16,506 nucleotides of DNA, from positions 1-16,506 of the forward strand of contig CAZQMB010000023.1 of the NCBI GenBank assembly GCA_964594365.1. Direction: 5' to 3'. The notes beneath the pieces are model-generated. The model was given only the letters and a program-made list of their open reading frames with translations. It was not told the DNA's origin and ran no database searches. A program made the translations under genes and the position numbers. The DNA is from CAIUSP01 sp964594365. Its GTDB lineage: Bacteria > Actinomycetota > Thermoleophilia > Solirubrobacterales > 70-9. Below are positions 6,753 to 13,375 of this stretch, one piece after another (position 1 is the stretch's first letter; each line of letters starts with the position of its first letter).

Positions 6753-7760
6753 CTAGAGCTGGCCGGCTTCGCCGGCGAGCCACTCGGTCATCGAGCGGTG
6801 ATGTGCAGTCTGCTCGCCGCCAGCGATCTCGGCGCGAATCTCGCCGATGGTCCCGAACCGTTCGGCCACCACGTTGTGGCGGTGGATCGTCTCGAAATTC
6901 TCCTGGCGGGTCATCAGGAAGGCGTCATCCGGCAGCTCGGGGTGGGCCTCGAGCAGCGCACGAACCATCTCCCTCACGCAGTCCTCCACGAAGCGCGGGT
7001 TGCGGTGCGCCTTCTCGACCACGGTCACCTCGTCAGAGCGCTTCATCAACTCGTAGATCTCGCTCGACATCGAACTCTCGACGATCCTCAGCAGCTCACG
7101 TGCGTCGAGTTCCATCTCGCTCCCCTCGGGGAGGCCGATGTGGAGTTGACCCACGCCGCGCTGATTGTGAGTCGCCATCGGGACGTCCTCGACGATCTTG
7201 TCGATCTGTCCAGCATCGAAGCCGCTCTCGGCGAGCCGCTCACGCGCGCGCTCCTCGACCATCCCTTGTGCGCAGGGACACGCGGTCATTCCCTGGGCCT
7301 CGACGCCGGTGATCGTCCTCGTTCCGGCGGCAGAGGCAACAGCGGTTCCGAAGAGTGTGTAGATCTCCTGGGTGTCGATTCCAGAGGCAGGGGCAGGCAC
7401 AGTCTCGGGGTACCGCGCCGTCACCTTGACCTCCGCGCGGAGTCCATCCTGACGCTCCCGCACCTGTTCGGCGACCTTGGCCGCCAGTTCCTCGGCCCGA
7501 AGTGCGTTGTTGAGGACGACGTCGTCGATGGCCTCGTTGACGACCTCCTCGAATCGGGACATGTGAACGCCCTTCTGCTGCGGATTCAGGTCGACGACGC
7601 ACTCGAAATCGGCGTGGTAGGTCGACTCGGCGCCGTTGAGGGAGACGCGGATCACCTTCTCCACACCGCAGACCCCAACCCGGGAAAGACTCACGGCCGT
7701 GGTCGGTGCAGTGGACTGGGTGTCCGATTTTGGAGCGCCGGGCGCCTGTACTGGTTCCAT
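6753..7760 (-). CDS. folE2: GTP cyclohydrolase FolE2/MptA (type IB)
   Basis: The enzyme opens GTP to a dihydroneopterin derivative, the first step of folate (or, in archaea, methanopterin) synthesis, using a cofactor metal different from the zinc of ordinary FolE. Family landmarks are SLSRVGVCGVEKVIRV near residues 24-39, VDLNPQQKGVHMSRF, TACPCAQG with the metal-ligand Cys161, and THNQRGVGQLHI with His198. The 335-residue protein is on the long side, and the CPC-to-HNQR spacing (37 residues between Cys161 and His198) is much larger than the 12 residues in the Neisseria gonorrhoeae enzyme (Cys147, His159). This resembles the archaeal MptA subclass as I remember it. ATG at 7760 is the first start of the frame; the conserved part begins around residue 22. 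A weak GACAAT box lies five bases upstream. No folP, folB or folK is nearby. Confidence 0.92.
   Translation of the reverse strand: MEPVQAPGAPKSDTQSTAPTTAVSLSRVGVCGVEKVIRVSLNGAESTYHADFECVVDLNPQQKGVHMSRFEEVVNEAIDDVVLNNALRAEELAAKVAEQVRERQDGLRAEVKVTARYPETVPAPASGIDTQEIYTLFGTAVASAAGTRTITGVEAQGMTACPCAQGMVEERARERLAESGFDAGQIDKIVEDVPMATHNQRGVGQLHIGLPEGSEMELDARELLRIVESSMSSEIYELMKRSDEVTVVEKAHRNPRFVEDCVREMVRALLEAHPELPDDAFLMTRQENFETIHRHNVVAERFGTIGEIRAEIAGGEQTAHHRSMTEWLAGEAGQL
6758..6780. terminator. GC-rich hairpin at the pgsA/folE2 convergence
   Basis: GCCGGC, loop TTC, GCCGGC forms a perfect six-pair stem, extended past one G-G mismatch by GCT/AGC. It lies in the last codons of folE2, 13 bases after the pgsA-like stop. 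No T-run follows on either strand, so if it acts as a terminator it is not a classical one; it could also simply be a coding coincidence. Confidence 0.3.
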
Positions 7761-7857
7761 GTCGAATTGTCGGTGGTCACCTGCCCGAGGAGGCTGGTTG
7801 CTCTTTCCGACTCTGCGTAAGTCTAGGGGACTCCGTGGATTCGGCCGAACTCGCGGT

Positions 7858-7863
7858 GATACT
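7858..7863 (+). promoter_or_regulatory. Possible leaderless -10 box (GATACT)
   Basis: GATACT ends seven bases before the ATG at 7871, matching four of six -10 consensus bases. The 110-base gap between folE2 and this gene contains no other clear element apart from TAAGTC at 7818, which would suit an alternative GTG start at 7835. Confidence 0.35.
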
Positions 7864-7870
7864 TATCAAG

Positions 7871-8497
7871 ATGCGGATCTACCCGGAGGTGACGAGTAGA
7901 AGGTTTCCAGCCGTGCTCCTCGATGTGTTGGCGATATTCCTGATCTTCTGCTTCGCCAAGTTGGGGCTCGCGGTCAACGATGCAGTGGACGAGGTGGCCG
8001 GACTCGGGCGCGGCGTGCAGGCCGCCGGCGGATCGGTCCAGACCGGATTCGAGCAGGCAGGTGAGGCGGTCTCGGGCGTGCCTCTGGTCGGTGGCGGAAT
8101 CTCCGATGCCTTCAGTGGGGTCGGCGATGCGACAGGGGGCAATGCCGTGGACCTAGGAAGGGAGGGTGAGCAGGCGGTCGAGCATCTCGCGAGTCTGCTC
8201 GGCTGGACGACCTTCCTCGTGCCGACTCTCCTGTTGCTGATAGCGGTCGTACCTCGTCGTGCCCGTCAGATCAGACGGCTCAATGCTGCCGGTCGGATCC
8301 TGCACGCCGATACCGAGGAACAGCGGCGCCTGCTGGCGATGCGCGCCGCCTTCTCGTTGCCTTACGGAACCTTGGTCGCCCACACCCGTGACCCGATCGG
8401 TGATCTGGCGAGAGGTGAATACGATGGCCTCCTCGCCGCGCTGTATGAGGACTCGGGCCTGAAACCGGATCGAAGAGCGCAACGACCGGTTCCCTGA
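7871..8497 (+). CDS. Unknown protein with two membrane segments and a Gly-rich loop
   Basis: I do not recognise this protein. With ATG at 7871 it has 208 residues. One hydrophobic helix (about 12-35) is followed by a Gly/Ala/Val-rich extramembrane region of about 70 residues with repeated small phrases (GLGRGVQAAGG, GEAVSGVPLVGGG, FSGVGDATGG), then a second helix (about 109-130), a basic RRARQIRRLNAAGRIL segment and an amphipathic C-terminal tail of about 65 residues. The basic stretch after helix 2 suggests that both termini are cytoplasmic and the Gly-rich loop is outside. The frame is open further upstream, but that part looks non-coding and would overlap folE2; GTG at 7835 is another candidate. 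The sulfatase gene follows after 19 bases but has its own -10 box. No role is assigned. Confidence 0.75.
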   Translation: MRIYPEVTSRRFPAVLLDVLAIFLIFCFAKLGLAVNDAVDEVAGLGRGVQAAGGSVQTGFEQAGEAVSGVPLVGGGISDAFSGVGDATGGNAVDLGREGEQAVEHLASLLGWTTFLVPTLLLLIAVVPRRARQIRRLNAAGRILHADTEEQRRLLAMRAAFSLPYGTLVAHTRDPIGDLARGEYDGLLAALYEDSGLKPDRRAQRPVP

Positions 8498-8505
8498 CGG
8501 GTTAG

Positions 8506-8511
8506 TAGTCT
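8506..8511 (+). promoter_or_regulatory. Probable leaderless -10 box (TAGTCT)
   Basis: TAGTCT ends five bases before the sulfatase ATG at 8517, in the 19-base gap after the preceding gene. No Shine-Dalgarno is seen, which fits a leaderless start. Confidence 0.45.
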
Positions 8512-8516
8512 CTGAG

Positions 8517-10271
8517 ATGGAGATGCCGGGGACTGGAGAGACTCGTCATACGCGCTTTGCCGTGGGTTCACGCCGAGTGATCGCTGCAGTGGCGGTCCTG
8601 CTCGCTGGCTGCGCCTTGGCGCTGGCGCTGGCCCCTGACTCCTCGCCAGCCGTGTCGAAGAGGCCCAACGTGGTCTTGATCATGACCGACGACCAGCGCT
8701 TCGATGATCTCGCCGCGATGCCGAATACGAGGCGGTTGCTGAAGGCGCAGGGCACGACCTTCTCGAATTCGTTCGTGACCTTTCCGCTCTGCTGTCCATC
8801 GAGGACCAGCTTCATGAGCGGGCAGATGGCGCACAATCACGGCATCGGAGGCAACTTCACCCCGACCGGGTTCCATGGTCTGACCACCGAGCAGCAGCGC
8901 AACCTGCTGCCGGCGTGGCTCCAGAAGGCCGGCTACCGGACCAGCCACGTCGGCAAGTACCTGAACGGTTACGGGGACGACGGAGTCTTGACCAAGCCGC
9001 CGGGGTGGAGTGACTGGCACGGGACCGTCGATCAGACCTCCTACGACTTCCTCAACACCAGGATCCGCGACAACAACAAGACCAACCAGATCGGCTCCAA
9101 GGACTGGATCGGCGAGGTGATGCGGCTCTCGGGTGTGGTGACGAGACAGGAATTGACCCGGTTCGCCAACCTCGACAACCTCAGCGACCCGACCACCCTG
9201 GTCGGGCAGATACTCGCGATGCGGGCGTTCAACGATGCGCATGGAGGAACCTACGGAACCACCTCCCGGAAGAAGTATCTGGTCGACGAGCTGTCGAATC
9301 GGGCGGTCAACTTCGTCCGCTCCACCAGGGGATCATCCAAACCCTTCTACATGCAGTACGCGCCGCCCGCTCCGCACCGCGAGGATGTGACCGAGCAGGT
9401 CGGATACCGCGGCATCAACCCCAGAGTGCCGCCCCGCTACGACAGCCTCGTGGCTGGCAAGTCCGCGCCGCGCACCTCGCCGAGCTTCGACGAAGCCGAC
9501 ATCTCCGACAAGCCCGCTTTCTTCCAGAGCAAGTTCACTTCGCGCCTCGGTGACATTCCTGCGAACGGAACCTTCGGCCACCCCAGCCTCACCATGCTCG
9601 ACAACTACTACCGGGGTCGTTACGGATCCCTCAGGGCGGTGGACGACGGCGTCAAGCGGATCGTCGATGCGCTGAGGAATGCCGGCAAGCTCGCGAACAC
9701 GATGATCATCTTCACCTCTGACAACGGCTGGATGATGGGCGAGCACAGGATCGTCGGCGATAAGTTCGTTCCTTACGAGGAATCCATCAGGGTTCCGTTG
9801 ATCATCCGGGGGCCAGGTATCCCGAAGAACAAGACGGTGGACGCGCTGGTCGCGAACACCGATCTGACCTCGACCGTTCTGCAGGCGACCAAGGTCAACC
9901 CTTCGCCCGGTCGTGTCCAGGACGGCACTTCACTGATCCCGGTTGCGAAGACCGGTGAGTCGGTTCGCGAATACGTGCCGATCGAGGCCACCAGAGACCT
10001 CTTCGTCCTGCCGGGCTTCCCCTACGAATGGGATACCCCTTACTACGGGGTGCGCACCGAGCGCTACAAGTACGTCAAGTGGGTCGCCAACGCGACCAAG
10101 GGCCGCTCCGAAGAGGAAGAGTTCTACGACCTGTTGAACGATCCGTACGAGCTGGAGAACCTGATCGGATCGAGCGATCCCGCGATCCAGCAGGTCATCG
10201 ATGAACTCCGCGCCAAGGCTGAGGAGCTGAAGGAGTGCGCCGGCACCTCCTGCTTCCGCTCGCCCGGTTAG
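8517..10271 (+). CDS. Exported sulfatase, N-acetylglucosamine-6-sulfatase-like
   Basis: A type I sulfatase that should hydrolyse sulfate esters, probably on sugars, outside the cytoplasmic membrane. The N-terminus has arginines (19-20) and a hydrophobic stretch (21-39) containing LLAGC at Cys32, so it is either a lipoprotein or a membrane-anchored or secreted protein. The catalytic domain starts with RPNVVLIMTDDQ (metal ligands Asp58, Asp59). The C-x-P-S-R motif is Cys92-Cys-Pro-Ser-Arg96, where Cys92 would become formylglycine. GKYLNGYG and TSDNGWMMGEHR (Asp402-Asn403) follow, and the C-terminal region has ERYKYV and FYDLLNDPYELENL, all typical. The CCPSR and KYLNGYG pattern is closest to glucosamine-6-sulfatases, but substrate is inferred. 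584 residues is normal. No formylglycine-generating enzyme is encoded in the window. ATG at 8517 follows a TAGTCT box; ATG at 8523 is also possible. Confidence 0.93.
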   Translation: MEMPGTGETRHTRFAVGSRRVIAAVAVLLAGCALALALAPDSSPAVSKRPNVVLIMTDDQRFDDLAAMPNTRRLLKAQGTTFSNSFVTFPLCCPSRTSFMSGQMAHNHGIGGNFTPTGFHGLTTEQQRNLLPAWLQKAGYRTSHVGKYLNGYGDDGVLTKPPGWSDWHGTVDQTSYDFLNTRIRDNNKTNQIGSKDWIGEVMRLSGVVTRQELTRFANLDNLSDPTTLVGQILAMRAFNDAHGGTYGTTSRKKYLVDELSNRAVNFVRSTRGSSKPFYMQYAPPAPHREDVTEQVGYRGINPRVPPRYDSLVAGKSAPRTSPSFDEADISDKPAFFQSKFTSRLGDIPANGTFGHPSLTMLDNYYRGRYGSLRAVDDGVKRIVDALRNAGKLANTMIIFTSDNGWMMGEHRIVGDKFVPYEESIRVPLIIRGPGIPKNKTVDALVANTDLTSTVLQATKVNPSPGRVQDGTSLIPVAKTGESVREYVPIEATRDLFVLPGFPYEWDTPYYGVRTERYKYVKWVANATKGRSEEEEFYDLLNDPYELENLIGSSDPAIQQVIDELRAKAEELKECAGTSCFRSPG

Positions 10272-10274
10272 CCT
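10269..10274 (+). promoter_or_regulatory. Probable leaderless -10 box (TAGCCT) overlapping a stop codon
   Basis: TAGCCT ends six bases before the GTG at 10281. Its first three bases are the TAG stop codon of the sulfatase. The same hexamer precedes the gene at 4051 with seven-base spacing. Confidence 0.5.
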
Positions 10275-10280
10275 CTCTGC

Positions 10281-11642
10281 GTGAGTAAGCCCGGTGCCTA
10301 CTGGCCCCAGCCTTGGACCTGCGAGGATGGCGGGCCGCGTCGTTGGTGCGTCGCCGAGGGAATCAGCGGTCTCGATCTCGGGTCGGGTGAGAAACTGGAG
10401 ACGGTCGCGGTCAAGGATGCGTTCGCGACCGATTCGCTGGTGCGACGGGATCCAGGTGAATTGTTCGCTCTGCGTCGCGAGATGCCCTGGGGTGGGCCAC
10501 AGCAGGGGCCAGCCAAAGGCTGGGTCGAAAGACTCGATCCCGAGACGCTCGAGGTAACGGCTACCACCGGTGATCTCGAGTGTGGTCGCTACTGGCCGGG
10601 CGGGGTGGCTGCCCACGTCAACGGTGATCTGTACGCGGTACTCGGTCGATGGGCCTATCGCCTGGATCCGGGGCTGACCGTGAAGGCCCGCCGGGAGCTT
10701 CCGGTGGACCGCCCCTACAACTCCTTCGTCCTGCTCGACTCCGGCGAATTGATCACCAAGGACTGCGACGCACCTGCGGGACTCGCCCCATCGACCGTCG
10801 AAGTGCTCGATCCCGAGACGCTCGAGTCGCTCGCGCCATCGCTGCCGCTGCCCGAGCCGTCGATTGCGCGGCTCGCGGGTGATGGCGAGACGGTGATAGC
10901 GATCGGCACCACCAAGGTCTTCCGGATCCTCTTCGATCGAGATGCGGGAACCCTGACTCTCGACGACGAATGGCGGCCCTCCTACGGACCGGAACCCGAG
11001 CGTTCCTTCGGCTGGGATCCGGTGATCACCCCTGAGCACGTCTTCTGGATGGATCAGGGCCAGAACCACGTCGACCGTTCGATGCTCGGATCGGGAGATC
11101 GCGCAGACCCGGTCAGGCTGTGGTGGTCGCGGCTCGACGACGGCACGACCAGATCGCTCGCGATCAGCGGTCTGCCCTACGGAACCGAGTCGAATCCCCC
11201 GGCTTACGATCCCGTCGAGGAGCTAGTCATCGCCTACGACGCCGGTAACGCCGTCGTCGGCGGCTGGAAGTTGGCAGGAGACGAACTGCTTCCGCAGTGG
11301 CGACGCGACGGTCTGGCGCATGCGGGACACCTGATCCTCTTCCCCGACACGCGCGAGTTGGTGGTGCAGGACTTCCGTGATCTGTCCTTCCTGCGCCGCA
11401 GACCAGTTCGCCGTGCCCTCAGACCTTCGATCGATCTCCTGGGAAAGTCCTCGTTCGTCCGCCGTAACTCCGGCTTCCTCGGATCCGATCAGGTGGTGGT
11501 GCTGGATCTGGATACTGGCGAGGAGAAGGCGCGCGCATCCGTTCCGTCTCCCTCGCAGGCGTTCCTCTTTCCCGCGCCCGGGTTCGAACGCGATCTCTAC
11601 TACCAGTCGATCAGCACGATCGCCCGGGTGGCAGTGACCTGA
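10281..11642 (+). CDS. Unknown beta-propeller-like protein
   Basis: No specific family is recognised. The 453-residue protein has no signal peptide or membrane segment. It contains repeated short phrases of the kind that close propeller blades: LDLGSGEKLETV (about 31-42), RLDPETLEVTA (about 84-94), RLDPGLTVKAR, VLDPETLESLA (about 175-185), RLDDGTTRSLA and LDLDTGEEKARA (about 411-422), each separated by strand-turn-strand stretches. This fits a six- or seven-bladed propeller of the quinoprotein or WD-like superfamily, although no PQQ or metal site is visible. Two of the phrases share an exact 21-base DNA repeat. GTG at 10281 is chosen because it lies six bases after TAGCCT and the gene starts nine bases after the sulfatase stop. 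A cytosolic location next to an exported sulfatase makes a shared substrate doubtful. Confidence 0.8.
   Translation: MSKPGAYWPQPWTCEDGGPRRWCVAEGISGLDLGSGEKLETVAVKDAFATDSLVRRDPGELFALRREMPWGGPQQGPAKGWVERLDPETLEVTATTGDLECGRYWPGGVAAHVNGDLYAVLGRWAYRLDPGLTVKARRELPVDRPYNSFVLLDSGELITKDCDAPAGLAPSTVEVLDPETLESLAPSLPLPEPSIARLAGDGETVIAIGTTKVFRILFDRDAGTLTLDDEWRPSYGPEPERSFGWDPVITPEHVFWMDQGQNHVDRSMLGSGDRADPVRLWWSRLDDGTTRSLAISGLPYGTESNPPAYDPVEELVIAYDAGNAVVGGWKLAGDELLPQWRRDGLAHAGHLILFPDTRELVVQDFRDLSFLRRRPVRRALRPSIDLLGKSSFVRRNSGFLGSDQVVVLDLDTGEEKARASVPSPSQAFLFPAPGFERDLYYQSISTIARVAVT
10533..10553 (+). repeat. 21-base direct repeat, copy 1
   Basis: This stretch, encoding the core of LDPETLE, is identical to 10806-10826 within the same gene. 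It marks equivalent positions of two propeller-like repeats. Confidence 0.7.
10806..10826 (+). repeat. 21-base direct repeat, copy 2
   Basis: Identical to 10533-10553, in the same reading frame, again encoding LDPETLE. The flanking sequence is not conserved, so the identity may reflect codon preference, a recent duplication or local conversion. Confidence 0.7.
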
Positions 11643-11648
11643 GTCTCT

Positions 11649-11677
11649 TTGCGCCGAACCGCAGACCTACCTAGAAT
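11649..11677 (+). promoter_or_regulatory. Promoter of tRNA-Tyr (TTGCGC-17-TAGAAT)
   Basis: A -35 TTGCGC (11649-11654) and a -10 TAGAAT (11672-11677) are separated by 17 bases, and the mature tRNA begins 14 bases after the -10. This is the best sigma-70-type promoter in the window. Confidence 0.6.
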
Positions 11678-11690
11678 CGACGCACCCTCT

Positions 11691-11772
11691 GGGGGAGTGC
11701 CCGAGTGGTTAAAGGGGACGGGCTGTAAACCCGTTGGCTCTGCCTACGAAGGTTCGAATCCTTCCTCCCCCA
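11691..11772 (+). tRNA. tRNA-Tyr (GTA)
   Basis: A class II tRNA of 82 bases including the discriminator. The acceptor stem is GGGGGAG (11691-11697) with CTCCCCC (11765-11771) and discriminator A. The anticodon stem ACGGG/CCCGT encloses loop CTGTAAA with anticodon GTA (11725-11727). A long variable arm follows, as expected for bacterial tRNA-Tyr, then the T arm GAAGG-TTCGAAT-CCTTC. CCA is not encoded. The 3' end lies 12 bases from the convergent purU stop. Confidence 0.95.
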
Positions 11773-11784
11773 TGCAGTCCCGTT

Positions 11785-12627
11785 TCAGAAGACGATGGTC
11801 CTGCCGCCGATCGTGAACACGCGGTCGTCGAGATGGGCTCCGACGGCCCGTGCCAGCACCACCCGCTCGAGGTCCCTTCCGATCGCAACCAAATCCTCGA
11901 CCGTGTCTCTGTGTGTAACCGACGCGGTCCCCTGATCGATGATCGGTCCTGCGTCGAGTTCCTCTGTCACGTAGTGGGCGGTCGCGCCGATCATCTTCAC
12001 ACCGCGCTCGTATGCGCGTTGATAGGGGTTGCCCCCAGCGAAGGCGGGGAGGAAGCTGTGGTGGATGTTGATCACCGCGGCCCCGATACCCGCGATCGCC
12101 TCGAGCAACTCGGGCGAGAGGATCTGCATGTATCGGGCGAGGATCACCAGTTCGGGTGGATCCGAGCGGATGACCTCCAGCGCGGATGATTCTGCGGCCT
12201 GCTTGCTCTCGGCCGTTACGGGGATGTGATGGAACGGGACCCGATGGCTTTCGGCAAGTGGCTCGGCGTCGGGATGGTTGGAGATGACCGCTGTCACCTC
12301 AGCGAGGATCTCCTCGCGTGAAGCCCGGGAGAGGATGTCGTGAAGACAGTGGTCCTCGCGGGATGCCATCAGCACGACCTTCCGCAACCTGTCCGCGTGC
12401 TCGATGCGCCAACTGGCTTCGAGCGGTCCCCCGACCTCCCTCGCGAACTCCTCCTCGATGTCTTCATGGGAGCCTTCGTGGTCGAAGGCAACCCGCATCA
12501 CCAACTCTCCTGACTCGGAGAACTGATCGAGCTCGATGATGTTGAAGTCGCGAGCAGCGAGGAATCCGGTGACCGCAGCAACGATGCCGGGTCGGTCGGG
12601 GCAGCTGAGCAGCAGGTGATCGCTCAT
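11785..12627 (-). CDS. purU: Formyltetrahydrofolate deformylase PurU
   Basis: The enzyme hydrolyses 10-formyl-tetrahydrofolate to formate and tetrahydrofolate, balancing the one-carbon pool and supplying formate for PurT-type purine synthesis. Residues 1-80 form an ACT domain beginning with the typical LLLSCPDRPGIVAAVTGFL, expected to sense glycine or methionine as in other PurU proteins. Residues 85-280 form the formyltransferase-like hydrolase domain with Asn187-Ile-His189 in NIHHSFLP, followed by AFAGGNPYQRAYERGVKMIGAT and the catalytic Asp225 in DAGPIIDQ. At 280 residues it is full length. ATG at 12627 gives the standard N-terminus; a GGAAAG stretch ten bases upstream is a poor Shine-Dalgarno. 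It is divergent from the SDR gene, and the CATG at 12625-12628 carries this start codon and an overlapping ATG on the other strand. Confidence 0.96.
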   Translation of the reverse strand: MSDHLLLSCPDRPGIVAAVTGFLAARDFNIIELDQFSESGELVMRVAFDHEGSHEDIEEEFAREVGGPLEASWRIEHADRLRKVVLMASREDHCLHDILSRASREEILAEVTAVISNHPDAEPLAESHRVPFHHIPVTAESKQAAESSALEVIRSDPPELVILARYMQILSPELLEAIAGIGAAVINIHHSFLPAFAGGNPYQRAYERGVKMIGATAHYVTEELDAGPIIDQGTASVTHRDTVEDLVAIGRDLERVVLARAVGAHLDDRVFTIGGRTIVF

Positions 12628-12633
12628 GGCGCC

Positions 12634-12639
12634 TATCTT
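12634..12639 (+). promoter_or_regulatory. Probable leaderless -10 box (TATCTT) of the SDR gene
   Basis: TATCTT ends seven bases before ATG 12647. Its position inside the frame opened by the ATG at 12626 argues that 12647 is the true start. The gap between the divergent purU and SDR starts is then 19 bases. Confidence 0.45.
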
Positions 12640-12646
12640 TCCAGCA

Positions 12647-13372
12647 ATGGGAGAGCACTCGCTCGATGGAAGGGTCTTTGCCGTCGCCGGAGCGGCGGGT
12701 GGTCTCGGACCGGTGGTCTGTCAGCGCCTTGCCTCGGCTGGCGCATCGCTCTCGCTCGCCGACAGGAGTCTGGAGAGCGCGCAGGGTGTGGTGGACTCAC
12801 TCGAACTCGGCGAAGATCGCCTGCAGCCTTTCGAGGTAGATCTGCTCGATCCGACCGCGGCCTCTGGCTGGGCGCAGGCCGTCGGCGATCGGTTCGGGCA
12901 CTGCGATGGATTGATCCATCTGGTCGGCGGCTGGCGAGGAGGCGAGTCGATCGAGAGTTTCGACCTGGCTGACTACGAATTCCTCCACGATCTTCTCGTC
13001 AGGACCGTCCAGAACACATCCAGGGCATTCCACCCTGCCCTCGTCGCCTCGGAGAACGGGAGATTCGTCTTGGTGTCCTCATCGGTTGCCCGCAAGCCCA
13101 ATGCGACCAGCGCCGCATACGCCTCGGCAAAGGCAGCGGCAGAGGCTTGGACGCTGTCGCTTGCTGATTCGTTCACCGAGACCAGAGCAACATCGAACAT
13201 CCTCGTGGTCAACGCGATAGTCACCGCTCAGATGCGAGCCGACGAGCCCGACAAAGACTTCTCCACCTTCACCTCTACCGAAGGGATCGCGGATTCGATC
13301 GTCTATCTCTGCTCTGAAGCGGCCTCCTCGATGAACGGGCAGCGGCTGGATCTCTTCCCGGCGGGGTCTTGA
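12647..13372 (+). CDS. Short-chain dehydrogenase/reductase
   Basis: A cytosolic NAD(P)-dependent oxidoreductase of the classical SDR family, 241 residues from ATG 12647. The dinucleotide motif is Gly15-x3-Gly19-x-Gly21 in VAGAAGGLG, the catalytic Ser is about 145 in VSSSVARKP, and Tyr158-x3-Lys162 is in YASAK. HLVGGWRGG replaces the usual NNAG segment, a variation seen in several SDR subgroups. The end DLFPAGS is unusually short after the substrate loop, and substrate cannot be deduced. ATG 12626 is in frame, but it would overlap the divergent purU start, and the TATCTT box lies between the two ATGs. The epimerase gene starts three bases after the stop, so the two genes are probably co-transcribed and translationally coupled. 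Confidence 0.9.
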   Translation: MGEHSLDGRVFAVAGAAGGLGPVVCQRLASAGASLSLADRSLESAQGVVDSLELGEDRLQPFEVDLLDPTAASGWAQAVGDRFGHCDGLIHLVGGWRGGESIESFDLADYEFLHDLLVRTVQNTSRAFHPALVASENGRFVLVSSSVARKPNATSAAYASAKAAAEAWTLSLADSFTETRATSNILVVNAIVTAQMRADEPDKDFSTFTSTEGIADSIVYLCSEAASSMNGQRLDLFPAGS

Positions 13373-13375
13373 GCA

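Noticed and set aside
7706..7870. Upstream extension of the two-TM protein to 263 residues
   Set aside because: It would overlap the folE2 start region, and the extra residues (QWTGCPILERRAPVLV...) do not look like protein-coding sequence of this genome.
9930..11069. 379-residue open frame on the minus strand
   Set aside because: It spans the end of the sulfatase and the start of the propeller gene on the opposite strand; both plus-strand genes have better evidence.
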